Notes under the pieces: generated by a model
What the model saw: only the letters and a program-made list of their open reading frames with translations
Databases searched by the model: none
What the model was told of the DNA's origin: nothing
Position numbers and translations under genes: made by a program
NCBI RefSeq assembly: GCF_034702125.1
Contig: NC_085880.1
Location: forward strand, 44,567,077 to 44,631,076
DNA from: Engraulis encrasicolus
Taxonomy: Eukaryota; Chordata; Actinopteri; Clupeiformes; Engraulidae
Reading direction: 5' to 3'
Length of the DNA stretch: 64,000 nt
Shown: positions 1 through 61,905 of the stretch, in pieces
Layout: every line of letters begins with the position of its first letter
How positions within the stretch are numbered: position 1 is the stretch's first letter

Positions 1-1258
1 CTCCTCTCCTCCTCTCCTCTCCTCTCCTCTCCTCCCCTCTCCTCTCCTCTCCTCCCCTCTCATCTCCTCTCCTCTCCTCTCCTGTCCTCTCCTCCCCTCT
101 CCTCTCCTCTCTCCTCCTCTCCTTCTCTCTCCTCCCGTCTCCTCTCCTCCTTTCCTCCTCTCCTCTCCTCCCCTCCCCTCTCCTCTCCTCTCCTCTCCTC
201 TCCTATTCTTCTCTCCTCTCCTATCCCCTCCTCTCCTCTCCTCCTCTCCTCTCCTCTCCTCTCCTCTCCTCTCCTCTCCTCTCCTCTCCTCTCCTCTCCT
301 CTCCTCCTCCCCTCTCCTCTCCTCTCCTCTCCTCTTCTCTCCTCTCCTCCCCTCTCCTCTCCTCTCCTCTCCTCTTCTCTCCTCTCCTCTCCTCTCCTCT
401 GCTCTCCTCTCCTCTCTCCTCTCCTCCCCTCTCCTCTCCTCTCCTCTCCTCCCATCTCTTCTCCTCTCTCTCTCTCTTCCTCTCCTCTCTTTACCCCTCT
501 CCTCTCCTCTCCTCTCCTCTCCTCTCCTCCCCTCTCCTCTCCTCTCCGCTCCTCTCCTCTCCTCTCCTCTGCTCTCCTCCCCTCTCCTCCCCTGTCATAT
601 CCTCTCATCTCCGCTCCTCTTCTTCTCCTCTCCTCTCCTCCCCTCCCCACTCCTCTCCTCTCCTCTCCTCTCCTCTCCTCCCCCCTCCTCTCCTCTCCTC
701 TCCTCTCCTCTCCTCCCCCCTCCTCTCCTCTCCTCTCCTCTCCTCTCCTCCCCTCTCCTCTCCTCTCCTCCCCTCTCCTCTCCTCTCCTCTCCTGTCCTC
801 TCATCTCCTCTCCTGTCCTGTCCTCTCCTCTCCTCTCCTCTCCTCTCCTCTCCCTCCTCTCCTCTCCTCTCCTCTCCTCCTCTCCTCTCCTCTCCTCCTC
901 TCCTCTCCTCTCCTCCTCCCCCCTCCTCTCCTCTCCTCTCCTCCCCTCTCCTCTCCTCTCCTCTCATCTCCTCTCATCTCCTCCCCTCTCCTCTCCTCTC
1001 CTCTCTCCCATCATCTCCTCTCCTCTCCTCTCCTCTCCTCTTTTCTCCTCGCCTCATCTCATCTCGTCTCCTCTCCTCTCCTCGTTTCGTCTCGTCTCCT
1101 CTCCTCTTTTCTCCTCTCCTCTCCTCTCCTCTTTTCTCCTCTCCTCTCCTCCTCTCCTCTCCTCTCCTCTCCTCTCCTCTCCTCTCATCTTCTCTCTTCT
1201 CTCATCTCCTCTCCTCTCCTCTCCTCTCCTCTCCTCTCCTCTCCTCTCCTCTTCTATC
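1..1258. repeat. (TCCTC)n polypyrimidine satellite, interrupted
   Basis: About 1.25 kb of nearly pure pyrimidine on the plus strand, built from CTCCT/CCTCT pentamers with CCCCT, TTCT and CATCT variants. It lies in a pcsk2 intron, open at the window's left edge. Its long minus-strand GEERRGEE reading frames are low-complexity artefacts. Confidence 0.98.
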
Positions 1259-1357
1259 CACCATCTCCTTTGTCACGTCTCCCGTTGCTCTGCTCCGCTC
1301 TGTGTGAAGGCTGCGGTCCTGAATCACTGTGTATGTGTGATTATTAGATAAACACAG

Positions 1358-29334
<27,977 letters not shown>

Positions 29335-29365
29335 CGACGACTGGCGACTGCATGACGATGATGAT

Positions 29366-29506
<141 letters not shown>

Positions 29507-29542
29507 CACACACACGCACGCACACACACGCACATGCACATG

Positions 29543-29575
<33 letters not shown>

Positions 29576-29900
29576 TCCCTCTCTCTCTCTCTCTCTCTCC
29601 CTCTCTCTCTCTCCGTCTAATTCTCTCCTCCTCTCTTGCTCCTCTCTCTTTCTTCTATATTCTGTACTTTTTTCTGTCGCTGCTTTCTCCTGTGTTTTGT
29701 TCGACATGACTTGTATCTAGATCAGAAGTGTAATGTATCTATAAAAGAAGAAAAATATGCCTTTTCTGTATTGTTTTTATTACTCTTTACAAAGATGTAT
29801 ATATGAAATAGATTTACGTTCTATCTTCTCTATATTAAAGAAAGAGCAGCTTGCAGGTTAAATGTGTCTAAATGTACGTGTACATGTCTTAAACACAAGC

Positions 29901-30120
29901 ATTACATTTAGCTGCCGTCTTTGACCAAAGCAACTTACAAGGACGAAATTCAGGCAAGTACAGAGTAAGGGGTCAGTACAGAGTATAGCAGTATACAAGA
30001 TATTAGTATACTGCTATACTATAGCTATACTGCTATATTCTCTGCTGACCCCTTACTCTGTACTTGCCTGAATTTCCTCCTTGTAAGTGGCTTGGGTCAA
30101 AGGTGTCTGCTGCATGTAAT
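29901..30120. repeat. Large inverted repeat made of two SINE-tail modules
   Basis: The left arm begins ATTACATTTAGCTGCCGTC and the right arm ends GTGTCTGCTGCATGTAAT. The arms pair through CTTACAAGGA, AATTCAGGCAAGTACAGAGT and AAGGGGTCAG, each about 90 bp. The centre contains ATAGCAGTATAC palindromes. Confidence 0.88.
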
Positions 30121-30240
30121 TTAATGTAATAACAAACATTTTATTTTTTGTTTTACCAAATTCCTCCCCCATTTCCCTCATCTCCAAATAGCATTCCATG
30201 TCTCGCTAACAGGAGACCTCAGTAGCTGCTGCAGTCATCC

Positions 30241-30583
30241 TTAAAGGTAGAGTATGTATGCTTTCCCCAGTAGTTAATTTTCAAAGCGTGTGTTGCTCAT
30301 TCACAAATGTTAAGTTTTTCATGCATAATAATCGCCACCATCAATGATTAAGTACTCATTATGACTGTGAACTTTGCACTTTTCATACATAAATCGATGG
30401 GTCTTCTCCGTGTCCTCTAATTTGAATTTACATTTATAGACATATTTGGCTGCAAAACGTAATGTATTTTGGTCAGACTAGGACATATTTGTTTATTGTT
30501 ACTCATGAAAAGATCACATTTGTGAATGTGAAGCATACATTTTGAAAATAAGCAACTAAAATGGCATTCTCTACCTTTAAGAG
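30241..30583. mobile_element. Non-autonomous piggyBac-like (TTAA) repeat
   Basis: Ends TTAAAGGTAGAGTATG and CATTCTCTACCTTTAA. The interior shares GCTCATTCACAAATGTTA and CTTTTCATACATAAA with the copies at 1650-2020 and 60302-60670. Confidence 0.75.
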
Positions 30584-33297
30584 CAGCAGATTAACCAAAG
30601 TGCTCGACTGTTGCTGTGCTAGAAATGGGCCTAGTGCAAACCAAGTTTGTAGGTGGTGAACACCATTTACATCGAACATAATCACACACTATATATATAT
30701 ATATACCTACAGATTACGATTGTATTCCTTTTTCAAAATTGAACCTCTATGACTTGATAGCCTACCACATACACATACTGTACGTGACATGATGTCTGTT
30801 GCATTTCAGTCTTGCATTCTGCAGTAATTTCAAAACGTTTCGTTCTGCTGACTAGGCCACAGTGATCGCACTGTACTGTTTACATAAGGGTCACAGAAAA
30901 ATGTTGCCAAAGCCTTATAAGCGTACCAAAAACAAATTGATGTTTTGGTTGCTCATAGGATGTCTTAATGGAGGTCATGCTGAAAATACACATATTTGGT
31001 CTAACAGAAAAATGTACTGAGAGGTGTTTTTTATATTTTTGAGAGGTGGGAACCATGAATAAACTGTAATTGATGAAGGCCAAACAACTAATTGGCTGAT
31101 TGGAAGACTTAACAGGGTGGCATAATGCTTGCAATTTGTTCATGCCTATACAGGTAGTCTTACTAAATTGTATGTTTTCTTCAAAAATGTAGAAGTTACT
31201 GAAGATATTATGCCTGTGGTTACAATATTTGTTTTTGCCTTATTCAATTGTAGGCCTATGTGATGCCTAACCACATGACTTTTTGTGATTTACACAAGTC
31301 AATTTCTAATCTTCTAAAATTAGGTATTTTCTTGGTCTGTCAATTTACAAATCTTTCCCAGCGTCAAAAGCTGTGGTTGGTCATTTTTTAATCAATTTTT
31401 AACCAGCGTCATTCACTTTTGTGAATGTGAATGTTTTTCCAGTTGTGTTTTGAAATTCCTCACTAAATGACTGTGGCCTATATTATTGCAAGTTGAGTGT
31501 GTTTGTTTTTCATTTACCTCTTGGTTTGCATCCCTTAAAAATAATTCAACAGTGTTTTAACCTGCAAGTTGAGCTTTATTCATTTTCCTGTAAAAGAAAG
31601 CTGTTGTACAGTTTGTGTAAAATATTACGTGTGCTATCCTATTTAAAGTTTAACATCTTGCAAACAGCATTGATAGCCCCTCTGTTATATTTTCATGACG
31701 AGAATATGTTTGTGTTTATGTATAAAAGGTTACGCCTGTAGAAATCTTAACATCTTGGCTTTCGCAAGTTTATCTCATATCCACTTGTCTATCGACTAAT
31801 AAATCTGCTCAGCTTTTTTGTTAGAGTACTGAACTTGATGAGATTTTAACTCAGTGTTATGTAGATACACATTATATATTTTGAAGGTTTTCCCAAGGGA
31901 TAATTAAATGTGGTCAATGTCACAGTAACTTTTTTTTGTGTGCAAATTACACACAAGTGGCTATTTTGTTTTTCTTGCCCATTTGCGAATCTGAAATGTT
32001 TGTGTTCACAATAATATAATATATAAAGAGAGCACACTCCAGTGAGAGGCGTTTTCTTCCTTACATAACAGCCTGAGGGGTTGGCTCCAACATAATATAA
32101 TAATAATATAATAATATACTACACAGGCAATGACTAAACATTTCAGATTCAGCTAAGCTCTCATTCTCAGAGCAATCAGAAGCAGAATCTCTCTCTCTCA
32201 TTCAACAGAACAACCCACAGGGGGTGGAAGTCTACAAAACAAATCCCAGATCGTTATTTTTCAAAATGTTCACAAAAGATGAATTTGTTCTTAGTCACGT
32301 CCGTTAGAAGGTGACTCATGGCATATTAACAGTTCACCTTGGGCAACTTCTTCACGGATGACTTACATGCCCTCTCTTTTATTGATTTTGTAAATATGAC
32401 GAGAGATGTAACATAGTAGTTGAAGTTTTTTTGAGTCGGGTAAATTTAGATGTCTTTCTGTGCCAAATCCAACATATAACACATAAAACACTTTTCTAGT
32501 TATAGAACTGTGTCATCAATGTCATTAATATGAAGGCTAAGTTCATGTAATATAATAATCATATTGATTGATTAATTAATTGCATAACAACAAGGGATAT
32601 TGTAATAGCCTACTGCGATATAAATCTGGCCGTAGTCAAGAAGTATCACAATAACCCACACATTTATTACATATACATACATATACATAGACAGACATTA
32701 GTCAGGATATAGAACCGCACACAAATATGGGCTTGCAAGGTTTCACATTTTATTTCTGATGCAACACACAGCAGAGATATGCTTGAAATGTTACTGATAC
32801 TTTACGCACCAGGCTTTTGGTAGGGCAGGATGTGTGAGGCGCGTCGTTAGATGGTGTGTTTGTGAGGGCAGCAGTGTTCTGTAGTAGCTTAAAAATTGTG
32901 AGCATTTGGGATTGTTCTGTGAATGCGTGAGGAAAATTGGAGGTACTTTTTAATGCGTTTTTACTGAGGTCATAGCCTTTTGACAGGTGTTCCCCAAGTT
33001 TTCAGACAGTAAAGGACAGACTAATTTGCTATGTGAGGTAAATAGCAGTATAAAGGGCAGCAGGAGCATGCATGATCAGGGGTGAGTTTCTCAAAAGAGA
33101 AGTTGTTAGCCTGTTAGCAACTTCGGTAGTTGCCAATGGGAAAATGCATTGAAAACAGCAAAGTAGCTAATGTAGTTAGCAACTTTGGTTTTGAGAAATT
33201 CACCCCAGGACAATTGTGGCCAGTCAGGAGGCAGGAAGGGACATAAGAAGATGGTTCTGTTTGTTTCAGTCTGCAGTGTTTTAGGAGCTCGTTGTTT

Positions 33298-44419
<11,122 letters not shown>

Positions 44420-44764
44420 GATGCTGCTGCTGCTGCTGCTGGTCTGCAGCGCTCTCCTACTTGGGGGGGAAAGGGATGAGAGATGTGCTTGGCTCTCTCT
44501 GTTGTTTCTCCTAAAGCAGCACCTTTAGTGTGTGAAAACTGGGGTGCGCACCCTCTGCTGTCTCATGGTCGTTTGAGGGTTGTCCCTCGCAGGCAAAGGG
44601 CAAAATAGCTTAAAAGCTTCTCCCCCTCATGACGTAGGTACACTGAGTGGCCCAGGGTGTTCCAGAGAGTTGGGCCCATTGTTTTGGCCACACCACAAAA
44701 AAACAAAACACTCTGGCATTGTGGGGGGCTGGCGCAAACAAGATGCAGTGGAATGCAACAGATC

Positions 44765-44918
44765 CAGGGGCGTAGCAGCACATTTTGGGCCCCATATACA
44801 ATCAGCTCCAATGGAGCCCCCCCTCAGCCATACATCTTCTGTGTGTGGGCCCCATATACCTCTATACATGGGGCCCTGGTGACTAAGTCACACTTTACCC
44901 CCCTGAGCGACAACCCTG
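44765..44918. mobile_element. Short hAT-like element, CAGGGGCGTAGCAGC ends
   Basis: Flanks AACAGATC and AACAGGCC match 6 of 8. Related, rearranged pieces occur reversed at about 18340-18410 and 18870-18932. Confidence 0.65.
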
Positions 44919-45971
44919 AACAGGCCACAAACACTGTGCTGTGTCAAACAAACTATTCTTTTTGTTGTTACTTTTTGTCTTTCACTCAGCTGTTTTCATT
45001 TATATTTACAGAGCAGAGTACTAGAGGACTCTTTTTCCTGGCATAAACAAACAAGATAAAATGCACAGGGTGCAGATTAGGACTCTGTAGTGCTGAATAT
45101 TACACATATGCAGAGGATTAATCTGGATAAAGCTGGCGTTGATTCTTCAATAATAGTTACCACATGTTCTGGTACAAAGACACAGATGCTGACCAAAAAA
45201 GTAAATGATATAAAATGTCTTTGTAAATGACATTTACCAATGATGAATCTACTGTGGATACATTGGCAAACATTAAAATGCCTATTTTTTGTAACAAAAA
45301 ACATACAAGTACCAAACAAGCAAAAAAAAGTAAACCATTCACACAGTAAACTTCAACACAGTTCACAATATCTGAAATTTGACCCTAAAGTATGTCAGCA
45401 AAGCTGCTACCCAAATGTGTTCTCAGTTGTGTTACTGTAACAAATTACATCACATTGCTCTTTTTTCACAAGAGATATTTATTATTGTGCTTACTCAGGG
45501 GGACCAGGCATATTATTGCCCTTCTTCAGATGCCTACAGTAGTGCTAGCATGAAAACTGAAAATGAAATCTGTCACACCAAGCTCCCGTTTCTCTTAATT
45601 CAACATTATGATGTTTCGGGCAGCTTGGTGTCGCAGACCTTATATTAGGTTTTCTCGTCAATTTGCTCTTCCTGCACCCATTTTGAGACGGATGTGCGCG
45701 TTTTCTCTTTGCTAAACTACAGTATTACCAGCCCCAAAATAAACAATGTAGGACATCTGCCGAGGAACCTCGTCTCAGGAATTTTGGGACAGAGCACCTG
45801 CTCTAGAGCATGCTCTGCATGCATTTATACTGTATGGGCTATGTAGTGAGTGAGCGCTCCAAATTCAAGCTGTGTTGAAACTGTAAACAGCTGTGTACGT
45901 TCCAATTCTGCTGATTCTGGAAAGTTATTGTTTCTGAAGTAGTTACACCAATAGCCTAGTAGCCGGCTACA

Positions 45972-46143
<172 letters not shown>

Positions 46144-46917
46144 AAACTGCACATTAGAGACTGGTCAAACACAATTTCAGACTTCTGTGCTAACCCTCTT
46201 ACATAGATTTTTGACATTACAGTGCACTTGACTTGACAAGCAGTTGACAGCCCCAAACTCTCTCTGCCGCACAGATACTGTGATATGTCGACAATTGATA
46301 ATTTTCTTCTTTTCTCAACATGAAATAGGAGACTAATGTCGACCTAAGGACATTAACTTTATTAATCTGTCGCTTGTTTGACTCAAGAGTTTGTAGAGTT
46401 GCATTTTTCCCCTTTTACTGTGGTTAACTCCTTTGTGCAGAGCCAATGTTATAACTCTATCGTTATCAAACTTGTAAGGACCAAATCTTAATCTGTTACT
46501 TCAGGCTCTCAGCATTGTCATGTCAATGTTATTATTATGTAGTTGAGGAAAATATATATTTTTTTAAATCAGAAAGAATTATCTGACTAAGGCACTCCAA
46601 ATTAAAAAAGTCGTTTTTAATAAGTCCATCTAGGACCGAGCAAATTAATAAAAAGGCCCACGCGTAGCGGCAGGGGCCCTGCCAGAAATGCTGGGCCCCA
46701 TGAAAGATTCGAATTTTGGGCCCCCTTAAGGGGCCCTCTCAGTGCTTGGGCCCCCTTAAGGGCCCCTATCAGTGCTTGCTTGGGCCCTTAGAATCTGTAC
46801 CACCCTTTCCCCGCCTAGCGGCCCCCATGCGTAGTGGCATGAGTGCCTTCTTCAGGGAACACACCAGGGCTTCTCAGCACTGCACAGGACACTGGCAACG
46901 GATTTGGGCAGCCAACT

Positions 46918-47175
46918 GAAGTTCCCCCAGCATGTTGCTCTGACCTCTCTCAGACCTGACATAGTGTTGTCAGAGGCAACGAAGACCGTCATCAGGCTGA
47001 GGCTGGAGCGCACTACTGTGCCATGGGAGGAAGAACGCATGGAGGAGTCCTTTGAGGGGAAGAGGGGGGAGTATGACTTCAACGCATGGAGGAGTCCTTT
47101 GAGGGGAAGAGGGGGGAGTATGACTTCAACGCATGGAGGAGTCCTTTGAGTGGAACAGGGGGGAGTATGACTTTG
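46918..47175 (+). pseudogene. Retroelement-like ORF remnant with three 47-bp tandem units
   Basis: Reads LRPDIVLSEATKTVIRLRLE then TTVPWEEERMEESFEGKRGE. This RPD..VPWE pattern resembles a C-terminal segment of transposon proteins in fish and invertebrates (recollection, not searched). The unit GGAGGAGTCCTTTGAGGGG.. is repeated three times and the frame then breaks. Confidence 0.4.
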
Positions 47176-47447
47176 AGCAGCGACTGCCACAAACAAGTCC
47201 ATTCAGTGGCGTGCACAGACATTTTGAACCCCAGTCTCGCGCAAAAATCAACTATATGCTTCGTGGTGCCGTCACGATATAGCCTCGTTTTTCATGGTTG
47301 GGCAACGCTTGCTATTGTCGAGAGTGGGCGAGAGAGAGAGAGAGCGAGTGAGAGAGAGAGAGAGCACCCGAGCAGCGTGCACTCCGGGAGGGGAGCCCTG
47401 TCGTCGTGTCAGCTTCATGTCATCTCTCCCTTCCTCCAACGTTGTCC

Positions 47448-47507
47448 CTAACCCTAACCCTAACCCTAACCCTAAACCGAACCCTGACCTTAACCCTAAC
47501 CCTAAAT
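47448..47507 (+). repeat. Interstitial telomere-like (CCCTAA)n block
   Basis: About ten units, followed by AAATCGCTTGTTTGAAATG and TTTGATTACC, as at 18568-18689. It appears to be part of a dispersed repeat. Confidence 0.88.
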
Positions 47508-48599
47508 CGCTTGTTTGAAATGTTTGATTACCGTATGAAACTATTGAGTGCCGTTTCCAGTTACCCCTCACTCACGCCTGATTGTTGACATCCATCCCCA
47601 TTATTCTTCCCCCCAAAAACCAAACTACCCCAATTGTCAATTCCCCCTTTCGTCACCCAACCACGACAAACTAGGCTATATCGTGAGGGCACCACGAAGC
47701 TAATAGTTTATTTGTTCTGTTTTTTTTTTCGTAAGGATTTCACAAATGGCACGAGATACGGTTGCATTTTGAGGGGCAGGTGCTGGAGGCATGTGGAACA
47801 TCCAGCAGCCTTACTACAGAGGCTATGTTTTAGGAGTGATTCTCTAATTCGGCTACACTTTTAAGTCCGTGGATTTTATTTGGCAATTCCACTAACTATT
47901 AACTGCAATGATGTTTTGGACATTAGAAAACATTTATCTTTCATATAATACAGAAAGTGTAGACATAGCATTATTTCCCTCAGCAAGAATGAATATTTAA
48001 TACTGGTTTTGGGCGTTTTCATGCCGTCCTGTTTTCCAAATGTCAGATTCAGTCTTCATATTAGCATGTAAAGAAACTTGTTTTGCCCAAGACAATTGCA
48101 AATGTTGATTCACAGTAATCATCACAATATGACAAAACTGTCAGAAAGACCACTGTCCTTTCCATTATACATGAAATTTGCCATTTTGTGTGTGTCCACG
48201 AAAACTGTGTTAACCGTGTCACGGTCTGAAACCTCCTCCATAAATCAGTAATTGTTTGGTCTTAGGCCATACGAATAACATCACGTGATGTCATAACCTC
48301 TTTGGCAGGATACAGGAAGACTTTTTGGTAAATTTTGAGCTCCATCCTTCCATAATTTAATCCATTCTTTTTCATGTTCTCATAGCGGGAAAATTGCCTG
48401 TCAACTGTGTTATCAACATATTCATAAGAATCTGAATTAGAAATCACATGTAGAAAAACACAGATAAAGCATACAGATACATGAATTGATTAAGGTGTTG
48501 TGGTGGAACTTCTGAGGTCCTCAGTTAGCACAACACCATAAAAATGGCTGAAATGTCAACGGTGTTACCGTCAATGGTGTTACAATTAAGTATGACAGT

Positions 48600-48786
48600 C
48601 AGGGTTGCCAGATGAGGCTGATGATTTCCAGCCCGAAAAATGTTCAAAATCCTCCCTAAAAGCCCGCCCAATTCTATTGATTTATATGGCAGTGGGTAGG
48701 TTTTTCTGATAGATGCCATTTTTACCCGCACACGGCCATCCTAAGCAGCCCAATTGGGCGGGAACCAGCCCAATCTGGCAACACTG
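48600..48786 (-). mobile_element. Short hAT element (CAGTGTTGCCAGATTGGG family)
   Basis: Reverse orientation to 17888-18076. Ends CAGGGTTGCCAGATGAGGC and AGCCCAATCTGGCAACACTG. Perfect 8-bp duplication ATGACAGT. Confidence 0.95.
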
Positions 48787-49889
48787 ATGACAGTTGAGGA
48801 GGAGTATGTTTTTGCCAATTTATATCCATATTGACAGACAAACAAACAAAATAATTTGTGTTCTAGGGAGATGGGTTTGTCTGCTCTGTTTTTTCTCCTA
48901 AAAAAGTGCCGACTTGTTCCCCTGCACTGTTGACCGTAACACAGTTGAGTAACACGGTTGACTGTTTTGAAAGTGTTCTTGCGCTATTGATACCTTATGT
49001 GTTGGAAAAATCCTATGAACATACACTAGGGATTATCTCTGGAGAAGGAAGTCTTGTGTAAGGAGGGTGACTATATTCAAATCAGACGTTACAGGGATTT
49101 ATGATGAAAAATGTGTCAGTCTGTATCACAGTGACTCATAAAATCCTACTTATGAAGCTCAACAATCACATTTTCTATATCAGTTGCACAGATTAATGAC
49201 AACATTACTGCTAAGGGACATAAGCACTTTCAAACGTATATTGTTTCAACTCTGTAGTATTTTTATATAGGTTTGAAATGACATAGTATTTGTCCATAAC
49301 ACTGTTGACAAAATAATTAAGCAAATGTTCGCTTTCATTACAGTATTTATCAAATGATTTAAGATTAAGCTTGGCAATTTGTTTGTTTGGAAACTTAAAT
49401 ATATACACTATGTAAACATCTAGGTCATTTAGTTGAAAAAAAATACTGATAATTGACATTTTGCTTTTGCCAAAAGCGTAGGGGAATTGTAGAATCACTC
49501 TTAGGCTACATCTGGGCATCAGGGCATGCACAGACATTTTGGAGGGCTGGTGCTTGAGGACGGGGTGGGGGGCACATCACGTGGAGCTTCTGGCTGCCTT
49601 ACGTAAAGGCTATCAGGGCATTTACACCGTTTTAATTAACAGGCATTTCTAGATGATCATGTCAACACATGGAACACAGCACATTGTGGGAAAGGGACAG
49701 ATGCTTTAGCACCACCTCATCTCTGTCTGTGCACGCCTATGGGCATTATTGTCACATGCCCAGACATTTTATGAACAGTTGGCGTGGCAGTTTTTTTTTT
49801 TAAAGGTGACGTGATGTGATGTGCAATTGAACATGTTTACACTGAACTGCTGAGTGTTTGTATAAAATCAAGTGTGGGCGAGAGATAGA

Positions 49890-50245
49890 GGGTGGATTCC
49901 AATATGCGCACTTCCGTCCTCGGTCTGTGCTTGTGGTCTTGCGTTTTGCTGACACCCGCCTCCATGGAGAAAACAACTTTTGGGGGACTATTCTTCATTC
50001 ACCATACCCTTTGCAAATGAGAAGATGACAATAGAATTGAGCTTTTGCGAGATGTTGAAATAACAATTCTGTTGTGGGTGACATCTAACCTGACTTACGT
50101 CATCTGGCCTCCGTTCACCAACTACAAGCGGGGGGGCTGCCTTTCCTCACACGGGAGGAGTCAGGTAAGGTGACATCATCACGAGGCCACAAGGAGGCAA
50201 GTGAACAAGGGAGGACGGGAGTGCGCATATTGGAATGCACCCATG
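49890..50245. mobile_element. MITE-like element with complementary ends
   Basis: GGATTCCAATATGCGCAC at the left pairs with GTGCGCATATTGGAATGCACCC at the right. Interior GAGAAAACAACTTTTG and ATTGAGCTTTTGC are shared with 61619-61905. Confidence 0.75.
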
Positions 50246-50278
50246 GAATCATCATGTGGCAGTTGCATGTCTCTACCA

Positions 50279-50492
50279 CAGTGATTCCCAACCTATGGGC
50301 CGGGGCCCACTGGTGGGCCCTGAAGCTATTCCAAGTGGGCCTTGAAATCATTTTCCAAAAATAATAATCACATTTTGGTGTGTGTTGCTGCTGATTTATT
50401 TGAGTTTTATTCTTAATTGTGTCAGAGGTGGGCCCCGAACATTTTTGACAATTTCGACTGGGCCCCAAGTTGAAAAGGGTTGGAAACCCCTG
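50279..50492. mobile_element. hAT element, CAGTGATTCCCAACC ends
   Basis: Right end AAAAGGGTTGGAAACCCCTG. Same family as 43143-43353, opposite orientation. Target duplication not convincing. Confidence 0.82.
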
Positions 50493-51668
50493 TTTCACAA
50501 CCACTCCCTGTAGCCACTCACTCCAACCTAGCCTGCCCACCTATGGCCCAAGTATGGTGGGAAACCTATCTGTAGGCAGGGGTTTAGTGGGCGCGGTACG
50601 GGGGGTACGCAGTCCACCCACTTCTCCTGAGGTGAGTTTTTTTTTTTTAATTCTGCCCATGTTTGAATACAAAAAGAAATGAGAAAGTAGCAATATTGCA
50701 GGTGATGGACCAAACAGATGAAAGCGGAGAAGAATGAAATACGTTACTAAGACAGTATGCTTTTTTTTTACATAATAAGTTGTCTAATTACTTGATGACG
50801 TCAAAAAATGCGTACCCCCACTTTAAAACTCCCCACTACACCACTGTCTGTAGGCCTAGGCTACTGATGGAAGGTGCAGTGTCATATCACCGGTATGGTG
50901 TTAGGCTGACAATTATACACTGCCAGAGACGCTTTGACATGGCTTTTCATACACTTACTCATGATCACCATCTAGGTGAAGTTCCACCAGTGTTCGTTGT
51001 GTCTGTCCCCCTGGGGGAATCACACCTGCTGATGGGGGAAAGTAGGCCTTAACATATTTCCATTTCACATTTCATATAAAATCAATAATGACTTTTTGTA
51101 GATGCTCAAATAAAATCTATAGACCTTCTTGATTAGCAATTCATATGGTGCCATGCCATCATCACAGACCTGAAGTAAACTTTAGGTCTGAGAGGTGCCA
51201 GTCAACTAGCAGTACACAGGTCATTTGCTCGCGCGCGCCCCCTCCAGGTAACCTGTGGCCACCTCGAGTTACAGTGGGTAAGTTTGAGTAAACAGGGTCC
51301 GTGTCGGTAAAATTGGTTATAGATTTTCTTTTGCCTCTGGTGCTGAAATGGAACATATCTGTCCATAGCGTGCTACTGGACAGCACTTCCTCATACATTC
51401 GAGGTCGAGGTGACGTGGCTGTGCAAGGAATCGTTTGCTCTGTTTGCTGCAAAGTGGCATTGCTCTGACGTGGCCATGTGATACCGGTCCGCCAATCGAA
51501 ATGGCTTGTGATAATTATTCGTAAAGGAATTTACGACAATGACGTATCAGGCGTTTCGTTAGTGCCGCTGTCAGGAGCAGAAGCAGGAAGAGGGAAGGTG
51601 GGATAGCGGGGATAGCAAGGAAGGCTAACATCCCAAACCTGTTGGAGAACTTCTGATAAATTATAATA

Positions 51669-60932
<9,264 letters not shown>

Positions 60933-61314
60933 GTAAGGATGACTTTTTTTTCTTTCCCTCACTTATCAGTGTGTTGTCTTCACATTGTTTTAGAGGGGGT
61001 GCTTAAATTGGCCATCAAGAAGTGCACTTGGGACAATGGCAACTATGGATGTGTAAAATGTACATAGAAAATAGACTGCTTGGACTCTCTTCTATCTGCT
61101 GATAAAAACAAAGTTTACGTTGTCATATTGTCATAAATTCACTGTAGTTTCAGGGAAATCGCATGTAAACAGACTGGGTGTTTCTCAAAGTGAAGTGTTC
61201 TAGCCTAGGTAGTGCGAGTAACGCCCATATTTTTGCAGGAGTCTCAATTATTAATTACTCTTCTTATTTATTGGATGCTGCTTGGTGAAATCCGCAGGAA
61301 ATAAACGTTACTTG

Positions 61315-61566
61315 TAAGGCTGTAACGATACACTCGACTCACGATTTGATATTTGACCTACAGTGCAATAAACCCCACGAATTCTGAAAAGTATCTCCTT
61401 TGAAGCTTGGAAGCTCTATCACATCAAATCATATGGTTGTTTTCTGGATTGATGGTTAACAAACCTTTGCAAGGGCGTCTAACGATACTGCCTCCTTGCG
61501 TCACGATACAGTAATGTGACTGAGTATCACAATTTTTCGGTTGGATCCAATATCGTTACAGCCCTA
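61315..61566. mobile_element. hAT element, TAGGGCTGTAACGATAC family
   Basis: Ends TAAGGCTGTAACGATAC and ATCGTTACAGCCCTA. Perfect 8-bp duplication GTTACTTG. Confidence 0.94.
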
Positions 61567-61618
61567 GTTACTTGCACTAGCAAGACTAGAACACTTCACT
61601 ATGAGGAATACCCACTGA

Positions 61619-61905
61619 GTGAGTCTTAATATGCGACCTTGCCTCCTCCACTTGCGCTTGTCTCCTCGTACCGCCTCCTGGCCCCTCCTCCGTGGAGAAA
61701 ACGATAAAGTTTCCCAGGTGTCAGCCTAGCCACAACAACTTTTGAGGGACTGTTTTTCATTCACCATCCCAATTGCAAATGAGAAAAAGACTCTACAATT
61801 GAGCTTTTGCAAGATATTGAAATATAATGCTGTTGTCAGTGATGTCATCATGACGAGAAGCAAGTGGAGGAGGCAAGGTCGCATATTAAGACGCACCCAC
61901 TGTGT
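61619..61905. mobile_element. MITE-like element with 30-bp complementary ends
   Basis: AGTCTTAATATGCGACCTTG at the left pairs with CAAGGTCGCATATTAAGACG at the right. Interior shared with 49890-50245. Confidence 0.8.

Noticed and set aside
60..967. Three minus-strand frames rich in GEERRGEE
   Set aside because: They are translations of the TCCTC satellite, with no domain and the same pattern in several frames.
48262..49537. Two minus-strand frames (61 and 108 codons) in AT-rich DNA
   Set aside because: No recognised domain, no splice structure and a hAT insertion between them. Possibly an old transposon, but I cannot support a gene.
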